NCBI GenBank assembly: GCA_041685115.1
Contig: JAWLGK010000001.1
Coordinates: forward strand, 327,346 to 391,345
Length of the DNA: 64,000 nucleotides
Direction of reading: 5' to 3'
Source of the DNA: JALOAT01 sp041685115
GTDB lineage: Bacteria; Pseudomonadota; Gammaproteobacteria; Thiohalomonadales; Thiohalomonadaceae
Part shown: one piece after another, positions 8,111 to 16,112 of the stretch
How positions within the stretch are numbered: the first letter of the stretch is position 1
How the letters are laid out: every line of letters begins with the position of its first letter
Notes under the pieces: generated by a model
Databases searched by the model: none
Seen by the model: the letters and a program-made list of their open reading frames with translations, nothing else
Told to the model about the DNA's origin: nothing
Made by a program: the position numbers and the translations under genes

Positions 8111-8895
8111 AAGCTGCATCGTTGTGGGTGGCGTTGACCATCACGGTCGGGATGCTGGCCGGCTGTGCCGCCTCGCCGGAAGATGACTCCGAGTTGAGCC
8201 GGTTGCGTGGAGATCTGCAGGCGCTGAAGAACAATGCGGACGTGCAGGCCCATGCGCCGGACGCGGTGCTCGATGCCGAGCAGACGCTTGAGCGGGCCGA
8301 GCGTGCCGTAGTCGACGATGACGGGACTGCTCGCGATCACTATGTCTATCTGACCAAGCGGCACCTGGACATCGCACGTGTTTCCGCCGAACGCGGCGCC
8401 TTGGAGAAGGACATTCAGGCACTGGGTGAGGAGCGTGATCAGCTGGCACTGGGCGCACGGGAGTCGGAGCTCAAGGAGCAACGGCAACGTACCCGTGAGC
8501 TGGAGGCCGAGCTGGCGGCGCTGGAGGCGCAACGCACCGAGCGCGGCATGTTGCTGACGCTCGATGACGTGTTCTTCCAGACAGACAGCGCCGACATCGC
8601 TCCCGGGGCGACACCGACCGTGGACCGGGTGGCGGGCTTCCTGACCCGCAACGAGGATCAGCACATCATTATCGAGGGCCACACCGATTCCGTGGGCAGC
8701 ACGAACTACAACACCGAGCTGTCCAGCCGACGTGCCGAGGCGGTGAAAGACCTCATCGTGGCGCGCGGCATCGCGTCCGAGCGCATCGTGACCCGTGGCT
8801 ATGGTGAGAGCCGGCCCATCGCAAGCAATGAGAACGCCGGTGGCCGTCAGCTCAACCGCCGTGTGGAGATCGTGTTCCCCGACACGGCACGCTGA
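8107..8895 (+). CDS. OmpA-family lipoprotein with DUF4398-like N-terminus
   Basis: This 262-residue protein starts at a GTG overlapping the previous stop. A lipoprotein signal ends in LAGC around residue 20. A charged coiled-coil-like region spans about 30-150 and resembles DUF4398. A C-terminal OmpA peptidoglycan-binding domain covers about 155-260, with VFFQTDSADI, EGHTDSVGS, LSSRRAEAV and NRRVEI. It should be anchored in the outer membrane and hold on to peptidoglycan. It is followed by a strong hairpin at 8908-8929. Confidence 0.92.
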   Translation: MKAASLWVALTITVGMLAGCAASPEDDSELSRLRGDLQALKNNADVQAHAPDAVLDAEQTLERAERAVVDDDGTARDHYVYLTKRHLDIARVSAERGALEKDIQALGEERDQLALGARESELKEQRQRTRELEAELAALEAQRTERGMLLTLDDVFFQTDSADIAPGATPTVDRVAGFLTRNEDQHIIIEGHTDSVGSTNYNTELSSRRAEAVKDLIVARGIASERIVTRGYGESRPIASNENAGGRQLNRRVEIVFPDTAR

Positions 8896-8907
8896 GCTAC
8901 GGGGCCT

Positions 8908-8929
8908 CCCCGGCGCGTTTGCGCCGGGG
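8908..8929. terminator. Hairpin between convergent genes
   Basis: A perfect 9-bp stem (CCCCGGCGC / GCGCCGGGG) with a GTTT loop lies between the OmpA-family stop and the stop of the convergent DUF808 gene. There is no long T-run, so it may act as a weak bidirectional terminator. Confidence 0.6.
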
Positions 8930-8931
8930 GG

Positions 8932-9861
8932 TCATGAATTTTCCGTGGAGAGGCCCGGGCGCAGCAATCGCTGTGCAGCTCTCACCACGCTAAGGACCAG
9001 CGCACCGACGAGTACACCGCCAACGCCGTTCACCAATGTGGGCACGAGTGCGGCCAGCGCCGGCAACGTGGCAGCAGCGCTGCTCAGGGTCTCCACCAGG
9101 TGGTGGGTGCCGGGGATGCCGTGCAGCACGATTCCGCCGCCCACCAGGAACATGGCGGCGGTGCCGACGACGTTGAGAAGCTTCATGAGGCGGGGCGCCG
9201 CCCGCAGGACGGCTGCGCCGACGCGCTGCGCCAGTGTACCTTCACGCCGGACCAGATAGAGCCCGGCGTCATCGAGCTTGACGATGCCAGCAACCAGCCC
9301 GTACACGCCGATCGTGACCGCCAGCGCCACGCCGCACAGCACGGCGAGCTGGGTGAGAAAAGATGCGTCCGCCACCACCCCGAGGGTGATGGCGATGATC
9401 TCGGCGGACAGCACGAAGTCGGTGCGGACGGCACCGCGGATCTTGTCGCGCTCGAGCGCCAGCAGATCCACCGAGGTGTCCACGAGGGCCTGCACGTGCC
9501 GGGCGTGGTGCGCCGCCTCCTCCGCCCCGTGGAAGTAACGGTGTACGAGTTTTTCAAAGCCTTCGAAGCACAGAAAGGCCCCTCCCAGCATCAGCAGTGG
9601 CGTGATGAGCCAGGGCACGAAGGCGCTGACGGCGAGCGCCACGGGCACCAGGATCGCTTTGTTGAGCAGCGACCCCTTGGCGACGGCCCAAACCACCGGC
9701 AGTTCGCGATCGGCGTGAACGCCGCTGACCTGCTGGGCGTTGAGCGCCAGATCGTCGCCCAGCACCCCCGCGGTCTTTTTGCCGGCGACCTTGGTGAGCA
9801 CCGCGACATCGTCCAACACGGAGGCGATGTCGTCGAGTAGTACGAACAGACTGGAAGCCAT
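8932..9861 (-). CDS. DUF808 inner-membrane protein (YedI-like)
   Basis: The product has 309 residues and starts MASSLFVLLDDIASVLDDVA, with KKTAGVLGDDLALNAQQVSG soon after. This is the signature start of the DUF808/YedI family. Several hydrophobic helices follow (around 75-110, 160-220 and 230-300), consistent with an integral inner-membrane protein. The ATG at 9861 is chosen because AGGA lies ten bases upstream and it matches the family start; a TTG five codons earlier is less likely. Function is unknown. Confidence 0.9.
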   Translation of the reverse strand: MASSLFVLLDDIASVLDDVAVLTKVAGKKTAGVLGDDLALNAQQVSGVHADRELPVVWAVAKGSLLNKAILVPVALAVSAFVPWLITPLLMLGGAFLCFEGFEKLVHRYFHGAEEAAHHARHVQALVDTSVDLLALERDKIRGAVRTDFVLSAEIIAITLGVVADASFLTQLAVLCGVALAVTIGVYGLVAGIVKLDDAGLYLVRREGTLAQRVGAAVLRAAPRLMKLLNVVGTAAMFLVGGGIVLHGIPGTHHLVETLSSAAATLPALAALVPTLVNGVGGVLVGALVLSVVRAAQRLLRPGLSTENS

Positions 9862-10302
9862 CAGGAAATCCTGCAAAGCCCTGCACGGGGGCGGTGGGCG
9901 ATTCTAGCGCCAGCGACGCGCACATACCATGCTGAGGCAGCATGGCAGCCGGCGATGATCTTCCGGTTTAACTTGCCTGTGCCTGCGGTGGCGCCACATC
10001 CGACTACTTAGCTGTTCCGAACTGAACCACATGCCGTCTCGCAACGACGCCAAGAACGCAAGGAAAGGCCGAGAGAAACTGCGGCGCCTGCACAGAATTC
10101 GTGGGTGCAGAGAAGTGCTTCTCTCGCCAGGGCGCCAAGGACCCCATGGATGTGTCGGGTGCGAAAAAATCCACCCGCAAAATTTCCGTGCCGCGTACGA
10201 CTGTCTATGTGCCCCACACCGTTGCGCCCGCTGCGCGACGAATTTGGCGTTCTCCACGTCGTGGCGAGAGTTAATCCGGGTGTCTCGTGGCTCGGAACCT
10301 AT
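9862..10302. other. Gene-free stretch containing a long palindromic repeat
   Basis: No credible gene is seen in these 441 bases. Short open frames at 10031-10306 follow repeat sequence and lack codon-usage or ribosome-binding support. The main content is an inverted repeat whose arms are described at 10121-10270. Confidence 0.6.
10121..10270. repeat. Dispersed palindromic repeat, CTCTCGCC family (copy 1)
   Basis: The left arm begins CTCTCGCCAGGGCGCCAAGG at 10121 and the right arm ends in CACGTCGTGGCGAGAG at 10270. The same arms, in a tighter form, occur at 55119-55187. The internal sequence differs, so this copy is probably degraded or expanded. No coding content is seen. Confidence 0.65.
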
Positions 10303-10521
10303 CTAGGGCGTCCGGTTCTCTTCGCCGGCCTGCTGTTTGTCCTCGATCTCGTCCGACACCTCCAGCCAGTACGGTTCGGCCTCACAGCTGCATACCGGAT
10401 CGCTCCACTCGGGCACGTCTTCGTTCATGCGCGCTGTCGTCGCCTTCAAGGGCGGCAGCTGTTCGGCGGCCTGTTTGCCCGCACGGCCGGGTTCTTCCGG
10501 GGGGCGTTTGGGATCGGTCAT
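10303..10521 (-). CDS. Small hypothetical protein
   Basis: This 72-residue hydrophilic protein has a Pro/Lys-rich start (MTDPKRPPEEPGR) and an acidic, Cys-containing middle (WSDPVCSCEAEPYW). The ATG at 10521 has a strong GGAGG about nine bases upstream, which supports translation; an upstream in-frame start at 10566 lies in repeat-like sequence. No domain is recognised. Confidence 0.55.
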   Translation of the reverse strand: MTDPKRPPEEPGRAGKQAAEQLPPLKATTARMNEDVPEWSDPVCSCEAEPYWLEVSDEIEDKQQAGEENRTP

Positions 10522-10540
10522 GGCTTGCCTCCGTCGGTTT

Positions 10541-10697
10541 CTTAGGGCAACGCTGAATAAAGCCATCCAGGCCCTCTCAGCACGGCAAGCACAAAGTGTG
10601 GTTTTTGCTCGCCTTCATTTTCAGCCGCTTACGCGGCCGAAACTGGCGACACATCCATATGCCGCGGAAAACGCTGATCAAATCAGTGTTTCCTTAG
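10541..10697. repeat. Possible MITE-like element with imperfect terminal inverted repeats
   Basis: The left end reads CTTAGGGCAACGCTGAATAA at 10541-10560. The complement of the right end, at 10681-10697, begins CTAAGGAAACACTGATT. The two agree at about 13 of 16 aligned positions with one gap. The 157-base interval has no gene and lies just upstream of pspA. Ends of this general look occur in insertion sequences, but no transposase is present, so this could be a non-autonomous element or chance. Confidence 0.35.
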
Positions 10698-10784
10698 CAG
10701 AAAGCCTAGCAAGCAAAACGCACGACCCGGCGGCACCCCTTGGCCTATTCTGAAATCAATGATGCCCTACGGGAGGAGGCGAGC

Positions 10785-11501
10785 ATGGGCGTGTTGTCGA
10801 GGTTGGCGACAGTCGTCAAGGCCAGGATGAACCAGATCCTGGCACAGTCCGAGGATCCGGCCGCGCTGCTGGATTATTCCTACGAAAAGCAGCGCGAGTT
10901 GTTGACCGACGTGAAGCGCGGCATCGTCGAGGTGGTGACCTCACGGCGTCGACTTGAACTCCAGGCCGGGAAACTGCGCGCCAATCTGGGCAAGCTGGAA
11001 CAGCAGTCGCGCGACGCCCTTGGCGCAGGGCGCGAGGACCTCGCCCGCCTCGCCATCCAGCGCAAGCAGGCGGCCACACAGCAGCTGGAAGGGCTCGAAA
11101 CTCAGATCGGCGAGTTGGAGGCGGAACAGCAGAAACTGCAGGCGGCGGAGTCGAAACTGGCCGCCAAGGTGGAGGCCTTCCGCAGCCGCAAGGAACTGAC
11201 CAAGGCGCAATACTCGGCCGCCGAGGCCCAGGTGCGTATCGGTGAGGCGGCCACCGGGCTGTCGGAGGAAATGGCCTCCGTGGGCCTCGCCATCGAGCGC
11301 GCCGAGCACAAGACGCAGGACATGCGTGCCCGCGCCTCGGCCATCGATGAGCTGGTGGAAGCCGGTACCCTGGAAGAGCTGGGTTCGCCGGCCGCGGACC
11401 GGCTTGATCGCGAACTGGCACAGATGACGGCCGCGCAGAGCGTCGAGGCGGAACTGGCCGCGCTCAAGCAGCAGGTGCAGGCGCCTGAAACGCGGCCCTG
11501 A
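10785..11501 (+). CDS. pspA: PspA/IM30-family phage shock protein
   Basis: This 238-residue protein is predicted to be almost wholly coiled-coil helix, as in PspA/IM30/Vipp1. The start MGVLSRLATVVKARMNQIL is the amphipathic membrane-binding helix. The segment AAIDEL-like ASAIDELVEAG near the C-terminus also fits. It supports membrane integrity under stress by oligomerising on the inner membrane. The ATG at 10785 follows GGAGGAGG and is preferred over an upstream in-frame start at 10740. pspAA follows 14 bases later. Confidence 0.92.
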   Translation: MGVLSRLATVVKARMNQILAQSEDPAALLDYSYEKQRELLTDVKRGIVEVVTSRRRLELQAGKLRANLGKLEQQSRDALGAGREDLARLAIQRKQAATQQLEGLETQIGELEAEQQKLQAAESKLAAKVEAFRSRKELTKAQYSAAEAQVRIGEAATGLSEEMASVGLAIERAEHKTQDMRARASAIDELVEAGTLEELGSPAADRLDRELAQMTAAQSVEAELAALKQQVQAPETRP

Positions 11502-11515
11502 GCGAGGAGAAAACC

Positions 11516-11794
11516 ATGATCGTGAGGATCCTCGATGAAGGCCAGTACCGGCTCGACAGCCGTTTCCTCGATCGCCTGAACGAGATCGACGCCATGCTCG
11601 TCGCCGTGGTTGCAGGCAGCGGCGCCGGCTCCTTCGACACGTTGTTCGCGCAGATGCTCGAACTGGTGCGCACTAACGGTGAACCGCTCGGCGACAGCGA
11701 GTTGGTGGCCTCCGACGTGGTGCTGCCGAGCCCGTCTATGAATCAGAATGAGCTGCGCGTATTGTTCACGGGCGAGGGCGTGGTGCCGGGCTGA
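11516..11794 (+). CDS. pspAA: PspA-associated protein PspAA
   Basis: This 92-residue protein begins MIVRILDEGQYRLDS, contains NEIDAMLVAVVAG, and ends with VASDVVLPSPSM and LFTGEGVVPG. These are hallmarks of the PspAA domain found beside PspA in many bacteria and archaea. It is 14 bases after pspA with a GAGGAGAAA ribosome-binding site. It probably assists PspA assembly or membrane association. It converges with pspAB on the other strand six bases away. Confidence 0.85.
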   Translation: MIVRILDEGQYRLDSRFLDRLNEIDAMLVAVVAGSGAGSFDTLFAQMLELVRTNGEPLGDSELVASDVVLPSPSMNQNELRVLFTGEGVVPG

Positions 11795-11800
11795 GCCACC

Positions 11801-12358
11801 TCACAGGGGCATGTCCCAGAGGGGAAACCAGCGCCCCTGATCCGGCTCCATCGGCAGCTCCGGTTCGAGCAGTGAGGCAAGGCGCAGCTCCAGGGCGTTG
11901 TCGCGTTCACGGTCGCCTTTGTCCGGCGCCATGGGATAGAAACGCCCGCGTTTGTAGTTGTAGATGAAGTACACGGGCGCATCGTCGCACTGAAAAGAGA
12001 ACACCGCGGCCAGCAGCTGCTCGGCGAAGCCATGCTCCTGCAGCGTAAGGCTCGTCATGTGCATGGCCGCGACCAGGTCCTCGAAACGGGCGCTCGCGAT
12101 GAGCACCCACAGGAAACCGTGCGGGTCCTGGGTGAACTCGACCTGCACCTCCGCGCCGCCGACGATGGCGCGCAGCTCGTCGCGCGCCTCGGTAAAACGT
12201 GTGGAGTGTACCGGGCGCAGACACACACCGCCTCGACCGGCGGGCGCCACCCCGAGCTGCACGGACAAGGTGACATAGGCGCTGGACATGGCAAACAGCG
12301 GTTCGAGGGTCGAGCGGGCTGGGCGCGACCGCCCGAGCAGTGCATCGAGCCACTTCAT
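11801..12358 (-). CDS. pspAB: PspA-associated protein PspAB
   Basis: The protein has 185 residues and starts MKWLDALLGRSRPARSTLEP, a form typical of PspAB. Further family blocks are VCLRPVHS, FLWVLIASARFEDLV and VFSFQCDDAPVYFIYNYKRG. Its ATG overlaps the htpX stop by four bases on the same strand, so the two are coupled. PspAB and an HtpX-type protease are often linked to pspA in compact membrane-stress loci. The biochemical role is not known. Confidence 0.85.
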   Translation of the reverse strand: MKWLDALLGRSRPARSTLEPLFAMSSAYVTLSVQLGVAPAGRGGVCLRPVHSTRFTEARDELRAIVGGAEVQVEFTQDPHGFLWVLIASARFEDLVAAMHMTSLTLQEHGFAEQLLAAVFSFQCDDAPVYFIYNYKRGRFYPMAPDKGDRERDNALELRLASLLEPELPMEPDQGRWFPLWDMPL

Positions 12359-13245
12359 CGGTCTTCCATCTGGCGTTCGAGACGGCGCAGCTGCTCCAGG
12401 CGCTTGTCCAGGGGTGGGTGCGTGGCGAAAAGGCCGGACAGCATGTCACCGGTCGCCGCGGGAAAGATCAGGAAGGCGTTCATGCCTTCCACCTCGCGCA
12501 GATCGCGGGTGGGAATGCGTTGCAGATTGCCACTGATCTTGACCAGGGCGGAGGACAGCCGCGAGGGCGCGCCGGTGATCACCGCGGCGCCGCGATCCGC
12601 CGCCAGCTCGCGGTAGCGCGACAGGGCGCGGATGAGGAAGAAGCTGATCAGCCACACCACCAAGGAGGCGATATAGATCAGCATGACGCCGGCTGCATTC
12701 TGGCGTCGCCCGCCGAAGGCGCCGGCCCACATCATGCGGCGCATGAGTAGCTGCGCGAGGGTGGCGAAGAAGCTGGCGAGGGTCATCACCATCACGTCGC
12801 GATGACGGACGTGACTGAGCTCGTGGGCGAGCACCGCCTCCACTTCATCACGATCGAGGCGCTGCAACAGTCCGCTGGTGACGGCGACCACCGCCGCCTT
12901 GGGGCTGCGTCCGGTGGCGAAGGCATTGGGGATGGACGTCTGTACCAAGGCGATGCGCGGCTTGGGCAGGTCGGCGAGGGCGCACAGCCGCTCCACGCTG
13001 CCGTGCAGTTCCGGTGCGTCGGCGCGGGACACCTCGCGTGCGCCCATGGACCACAGCACGATGCGGTCGGAGTAGTAATACTGCGCGCCGAGCAGCAGCG
13101 CCGCGACCAGCACCACGCCCGCCAGCGACACGCCGCTGCTCCACAGCACGGCGATGAAGCCGAGATAGAGGGCGGCGAGCAGGAACATCACCAACAGCAT
13201 GCGCAGCGTCAGTTGCTTGTCTTCCGAATACCAGTGCCTGGCCAT
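12355..13245 (-). CDS. htpX: M48-family membrane zinc metalloprotease HtpX
   Basis: This 296-residue membrane protease has two early hydrophobic helices (about 15-35 and 40-58) and two more around 155-205. The zinc motif HELSH places ligands at H141 and H145 with catalytic E142; the third ligand is E213 in RELAAD. It degrades damaged membrane proteins. It forms an operon with pspAB and faces the pspA-pspAA genes. Upstream on the same strand are an intrinsic terminator (13300-13324) and a c-di-GMP aptamer (13346-13451), so expression is probably controlled by c-di-GMP. Confidence 0.93.
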   Translation of the reverse strand: MARHWYSEDKQLTLRMLLVMFLLAALYLGFIAVLWSSGVSLAGVVLVAALLLGAQYYYSDRIVLWSMGAREVSRADAPELHGSVERLCALADLPKPRIALVQTSIPNAFATGRSPKAAVVAVTSGLLQRLDRDEVEAVLAHELSHVRHRDVMVMTLASFFATLAQLLMRRMMWAGAFGGRRQNAAGVMLIYIASLVVWLISFFLIRALSRYRELAADRGAAVITGAPSRLSSALVKISGNLQRIPTRDLREVEGMNAFLIFPAATGDMLSGLFATHPPLDKRLEQLRRLERQMEDR

Positions 13246-13299
13246 GAATGTGCACCCTTACCGGCAGTATAGGTACGACCAAGCGGCGCCGATGCGGGC

Positions 13300-13324
13300 A
13301 AAAAAATGCCGCCTCGCAGGCGGC
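13300..13324 (-). terminator. Riboswitch-associated intrinsic terminator before htpX
   Basis: On the minus strand, GCCGCCTGCGAGGCGGC is followed by A and seven Ts. The stem is seven base pairs with a three-base loop. It lies 22 bases after the c-di-GMP aptamer and about 55 bases before the htpX start, as expected for a transcription-attenuating expression platform. Confidence 0.85.
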
Positions 13325-13345
13325 CGTACCAAAAGGAGAGTGGAG

Positions 13346-13451
13346 GAGGCTGGCAGCCCCGCGATCTTAGGAAGTTAGTCCCGAAGGACGCATCCCTTAG
13401 ACCGGTGGCTTTGCGCCCTTGTCTTTCAACAAGTTTGCCTTTATCAGCCTC
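13346..13451 (-). ncRNA. Cyclic di-GMP-I (GEMM) riboswitch aptamer upstream of htpX
   Basis: Read on the minus strand, this 106-base element has the GEMM-I order: outer stem GAGGCTG/CAGCCTC, GGCAAAC, a six-pair hairpin closed by a GAAA tetraloop, GGGCGCAAAGCC, an ACCGGTCTAAG strand, a TCC-TTCG-GGA hairpin, CCTAAGAT as tetraloop receptor, then GCGGGGCTGCC. These match the conserved c-di-GMP-I aptamer (Vc2-like) including the GNRA loop and its receptor. It sits directly ahead of a terminator and htpX. Confidence 0.88.
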
Positions 13452-13611
13452 ATCTTCAGCCTAGGCGCTGCCGTTCCGCGCGACATGGCGGCTTTGCGGA
13501 ATTCCGCGGCACGCATTCTTGCCGTGCGTCTCATGCAATCACCGCGCGGGTTGGCGCATGGGCGGGCAATCAAGGCAAAATCCACCGGTCCAGGAAAACA
13601 AGCTTCGATAA

Positions 13612-14220
13612 ATGGAAATGCCGCGACCGCTGTTCACCGCCTTTGCCGCACTGCTCATCGCGGGGTGCACCACGGCGCCCCCGCGCAACATCGACAACTC
13701 GTGCGCCATCTTCGAGGAGTACCGCGGCTGGTATCGCGCCACCAAGACGGTCCAGGAGCGCTACGGCGTGCCGCAGCACGTGCAGCTCGCCATCGTGCAC
13801 CAGGAATCCAAGTTCGATGCGGAGGCGGTGACGCCGCGGCGCTACCTGCTTGGCTTCATTCCCTGGCGCCGCGCCTCGACCGCCTACGGCTATGCGCAGG
13901 TGAAGGACGAGACCTGGGCGTGGTACCAGCGCAAGAGCGGCAACTGGGGCGCCGATCGTGACGACTTCGCGGATGCCGTGGAATTCATCGGCTGGTATGC
14001 GGACCTGTCACAACGCACGCTCGGCCTGTCGAAGTGGGATGCCCGCCAGCAGTACCTCGCCTATCACGAAGGCCACGGCGGATTTAAGCGTAAGACCTAT
14101 CTGCAAAAGCCCTGGCTGATGGGTGTGGCAAGGAAGGTGCAGGCCCGTGCCCAGCGCTATGCCGCACAGTTGAAGACCTGCCGTGACGATCTGGATGGCC
14201 CGTGGTGGTGGCCGTTCTGA
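13612..14220 (+). CDS. Lipoprotein lytic transglycosylase-like protein
   Basis: This 202-residue predicted lipoprotein has a lipobox IAGC near residue 19. The body contains HVQLAIVHQESKFDAEA, which fits the SLT lytic transglycosylase core with a catalytic Glu in QESKF, then STAYGYAQV and YLAYHEGHGG. It should cleave peptidoglycan from the outer-membrane side. The start at 13612 has weak ribosome-binding support and a second ATG lies two codons later. A hairpin follows at 14232-14260. Confidence 0.82.
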   Translation: MEMPRPLFTAFAALLIAGCTTAPPRNIDNSCAIFEEYRGWYRATKTVQERYGVPQHVQLAIVHQESKFDAEAVTPRRYLLGFIPWRRASTAYGYAQVKDETWAWYQRKSGNWGADRDDFADAVEFIGWYADLSQRTLGLSKWDARQQYLAYHEGHGGFKRKTYLQKPWLMGVARKVQARAQRYAAQLKTCRDDLDGPWWWPF

Positions 14221-14231
14221 GGGCGTCGATG

Positions 14232-14260
14232 CGGAACCCGGCGCCTCACCCCGGGTTCCG
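14232..14260 (+). terminator. Hairpin after the transglycosylase gene
   Basis: CGGAACCCG and CGGGTTCCG form a perfect 9-bp stem with an 11-base loop, followed by TTTG. It lies 11 bases after the stop codon and fits a weak intrinsic terminator. Confidence 0.5.
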
Positions 14261-14306
14261 TTTGATGCGCTGGCCGGGGCGCCACGAGCACCAAACGTTG
14301 ACCGTC

Positions 14307-14326
14307 ACCCCGGCGAAAGCCGGGGT
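14307..14326. repeat. Short palindromic repeat with GAAA loop
   Basis: ACCCCGGC-GAAA-GCCGGGGT forms a perfect stem-loop within sequence like the widely dispersed GTCATTCCGGCGAAAGCCGG repeat. A related GTCATTCCGGCTGGGACC fragment occurs near 21570. It is probably a REP-like element. Confidence 0.5.
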
Positions 14327-14458
14327 CCATTCCCAGGATGTGAAGATGGATTCCGGCTGTCGCCGAATGACGAGGCGTGGTGTGGTGCCGTAGGCCAGGA
14401 CGCGAAGTACGTGACATTTTTCCTGCCGCACAGCGGCTTGCGGAACCTGCCGCCGGGC

Positions 14459-15301
14459 CTAGCGCTTGAGGGTCTTGCCGTCGAACACCAGCGTCTGGCC
14501 GGGCTGGATTACATGCGTCGCCACGTCGAGGCGTTTGGCCTCGGCGACGAAGTCATCCATGTCCTGCGCCAGCACCGGAAAGGTGCCCCAGTGCATGGGC
14601 ACCGCGGTGCGAGCCTGCACGGCCTTGGCGGCGCGCGCGGCGACCGCCGGGCCCATGGTGAAGTGGTCGCCGGCACAGAGCAGGGCCAGGTCGGGCGCAT
14701 AGCGCTCGCCGATGTACGCCATGTCGGCGAAGTAATCGGTGTCGCCCGTGTGATAGATGGTCGGGCCGCCGGCAATGCGAACCACGAGGCCGACAGGATT
14801 GCCCGCGTACACCGTGGCCGGGGCCTTCGGATCGTCGGCGGCGAAGGGATTGTCCATGCCGCCGGAATGTCTCGCATCGGTCATGGCCACGCGCACTTCA
14901 CCCTCGGCAATGCTGATCTCGCCGCCCATGTTCATGGAGGTGGCGATGCCGAACTGCTTCTGCGGATACCCCTTGAGCTTCACCATCTGCGCGCCCAGTT
15001 CGGGAATGGCCACCAGCTGCGCGCCGGTCTTCTTCGCGAGCGCCTCGGCATCGGCGATGTGATCGCTGTGCCCGTGGGTGAGCAGGATGTAATCGAGCCG
15101 CTTCACCTGGGCGACGGGGTCCTTGCCGGCGGCGGGATGCTTGGGATTGTTCAGCCAGGGATCGATCATGAGCACCACGCCCTTGGGCGTCACCACCTCG
15201 AAGGTGGCGTGACCGTGCCAGATGATGCGGGTTTCCGCGGCGTGGGCCGTGGCGGCCAGCCAGCCGAAGGCGATGGCGAGAACGGCGATGAATCTGCGCA
15301 T
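14459..15301 (-). CDS. Periplasmic metal-dependent hydrolase, UPF0173-like metallo-beta-lactamase fold
   Basis: The protein has 280 residues with a clear signal peptide (MRRFIAVLAIAFGWLAATAHA). The metallo-beta-lactamase signature THGHSDHIADAEAL gives the metal ligands. IIWHGHATFEV at the start and IYHTGDTDYFADM later are typical of the UPF0173 metal-dependent hydrolases. The ATG at 15301 follows AGAGGGAC and gives the signal peptide; the open frame extends further upstream but without codon support. Its export is unusual for a family that is mostly cytoplasmic. Confidence 0.87.
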   Translation of the reverse strand: MRRFIAVLAIAFGWLAATAHAAETRIIWHGHATFEVVTPKGVVLMIDPWLNNPKHPAAGKDPVAQVKRLDYILLTHGHSDHIADAEALAKKTGAQLVAIPELGAQMVKLKGYPQKQFGIATSMNMGGEISIAEGEVRVAMTDARHSGGMDNPFAADDPKAPATVYAGNPVGLVVRIAGGPTIYHTGDTDYFADMAYIGERYAPDLALLCAGDHFTMGPAVAARAAKAVQARTAVPMHWGTFPVLAQDMDDFVAEAKRLDVATHVIQPGQTLVFDGKTLKR

Positions 15302-15386
15302 GGATGTCCCTCTGCGGGTTGTTGTTGTGAACCGGCGATGATAGCGGTTGCCCCGAGGCTGGCAAGCGGCGGACGTGTGTCCGTAC

Positions 15387-16085
15387 TCACTTGCCGCGGC
15401 AGGTGGACATGAAGCGAGCCGCGGGCGTCTTGCACGGATCCGTTTCGAAATTGCTCGCCGCCGGCGTCTCGGCCACGGCCGGTGCGGGCGCGGGCGCGAC
15501 GGCCTGGAGGTTGTCCGCGGGTGTGATGGAGGCGCGCTGCGCAGGGGACGGCGCAGCGGGCGATTCCTTGACCGCTGCCGCTTGTTGCTCCGCACGCCGC
15601 TGGGCGGCGGCGCGCGCCTGTTCCTCTTCACGCCGCTTCTTCGCCAGTGCCTGCTGCTCAGCGCGTTTCTGTGCGGCGGCCTGTTGCGCGCGTTCCTGTT
15701 CCGCGCGCTGCCGGATGAGGCGCGCGCGTTCTTCCTCTGCCCGCTGCGCGGCCGCACGGGCGGCCTGTTCCTCGCGCTGTTCCACCAGCCGCGCCTCCTC
15801 GGCCTGGCGTCTGCGCCCGGCCAGATAGGCGTCCCAGTCGGCCACGCGGCGGGCCGCTTGTTCGTGCCCCTGCTGGGCGGCTGCCTGGTACCAGTGCCGT
15901 GCCTTGTCCTGGTCCACCGGCGTACCGACGCCCTGCTCGTACATCTCGGCCAGCTTGAACTGACCCTCCTTGCTGCCCGCCTGGGCAAAGCGCTGGTTCA
16001 CCTGGAACAGCTTCTCCCAGTGGTCCCCCTGCGCCGACACTGTGGCCGCCCACAACAGCAGCCCGAGACACAACAACCTCTTCAT
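15387..16085 (-). CDS. Exported Sel1-repeat protein with coiled-coil
   Basis: This 232-residue exported protein has a signal peptide (MKRLLCLGLLLWAATVSAQ), one Sel1-like repeat (AGSKEGQFKLAEMYEQGVGT, then DKARHWYQAAAQQGHEQAA), and a long Ala/Glu/Arg/Gln-rich coiled coil from about residue 85 to 170. It ends with DPCKTPAARFMSTCRGK, with two cysteines that may pair. The ATG at 16085 follows GGGGAGA. It lies 27 bases after the related Sel1 gene and is probably in one operon with it. Confidence 0.75.
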   Translation of the reverse strand: MKRLLCLGLLLWAATVSAQGDHWEKLFQVNQRFAQAGSKEGQFKLAEMYEQGVGTPVDQDKARHWYQAAAQQGHEQAARRVADWDAYLAGRRRQAEEARLVEQREEQAARAAAQRAEEERARLIRQRAEQERAQQAAAQKRAEQQALAKKRREEEQARAAAQRRAEQQAAAVKESPAAPSPAQRASITPADNLQAVAPAPAPAVAETPAASNFETDPCKTPAARFMSTCRGK

Positions 16086-16112
16086 GGTCTCCCCCTGTCC
16101 TTTGGTGAGCAT

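Noticed and set aside
10031..10306. Small plus-strand gene in the region after DUF808
   Set aside because: It follows the palindromic repeat, has no ribosome-binding site and no recognisable protein features.
10725..10745. Sigma-54 promoter before pspA
   Set aside because: GGCAC and a GC pair are present but the spacing is nine rather than ten bases and the TTGC part is missing.
13397..13585. Minus-strand short open frame overlapping the riboswitch
   Set aside because: It covers the aptamer and its upstream flank; RNA structure explains the conservation-like features and no ribosome-binding site is seen.
14183..15412. Long plus-strand open frame opposite the metal-dependent hydrolase
   Set aside because: It runs antisense to a clear exported hydrolase with family motifs and has no ribosome-binding site or domain.
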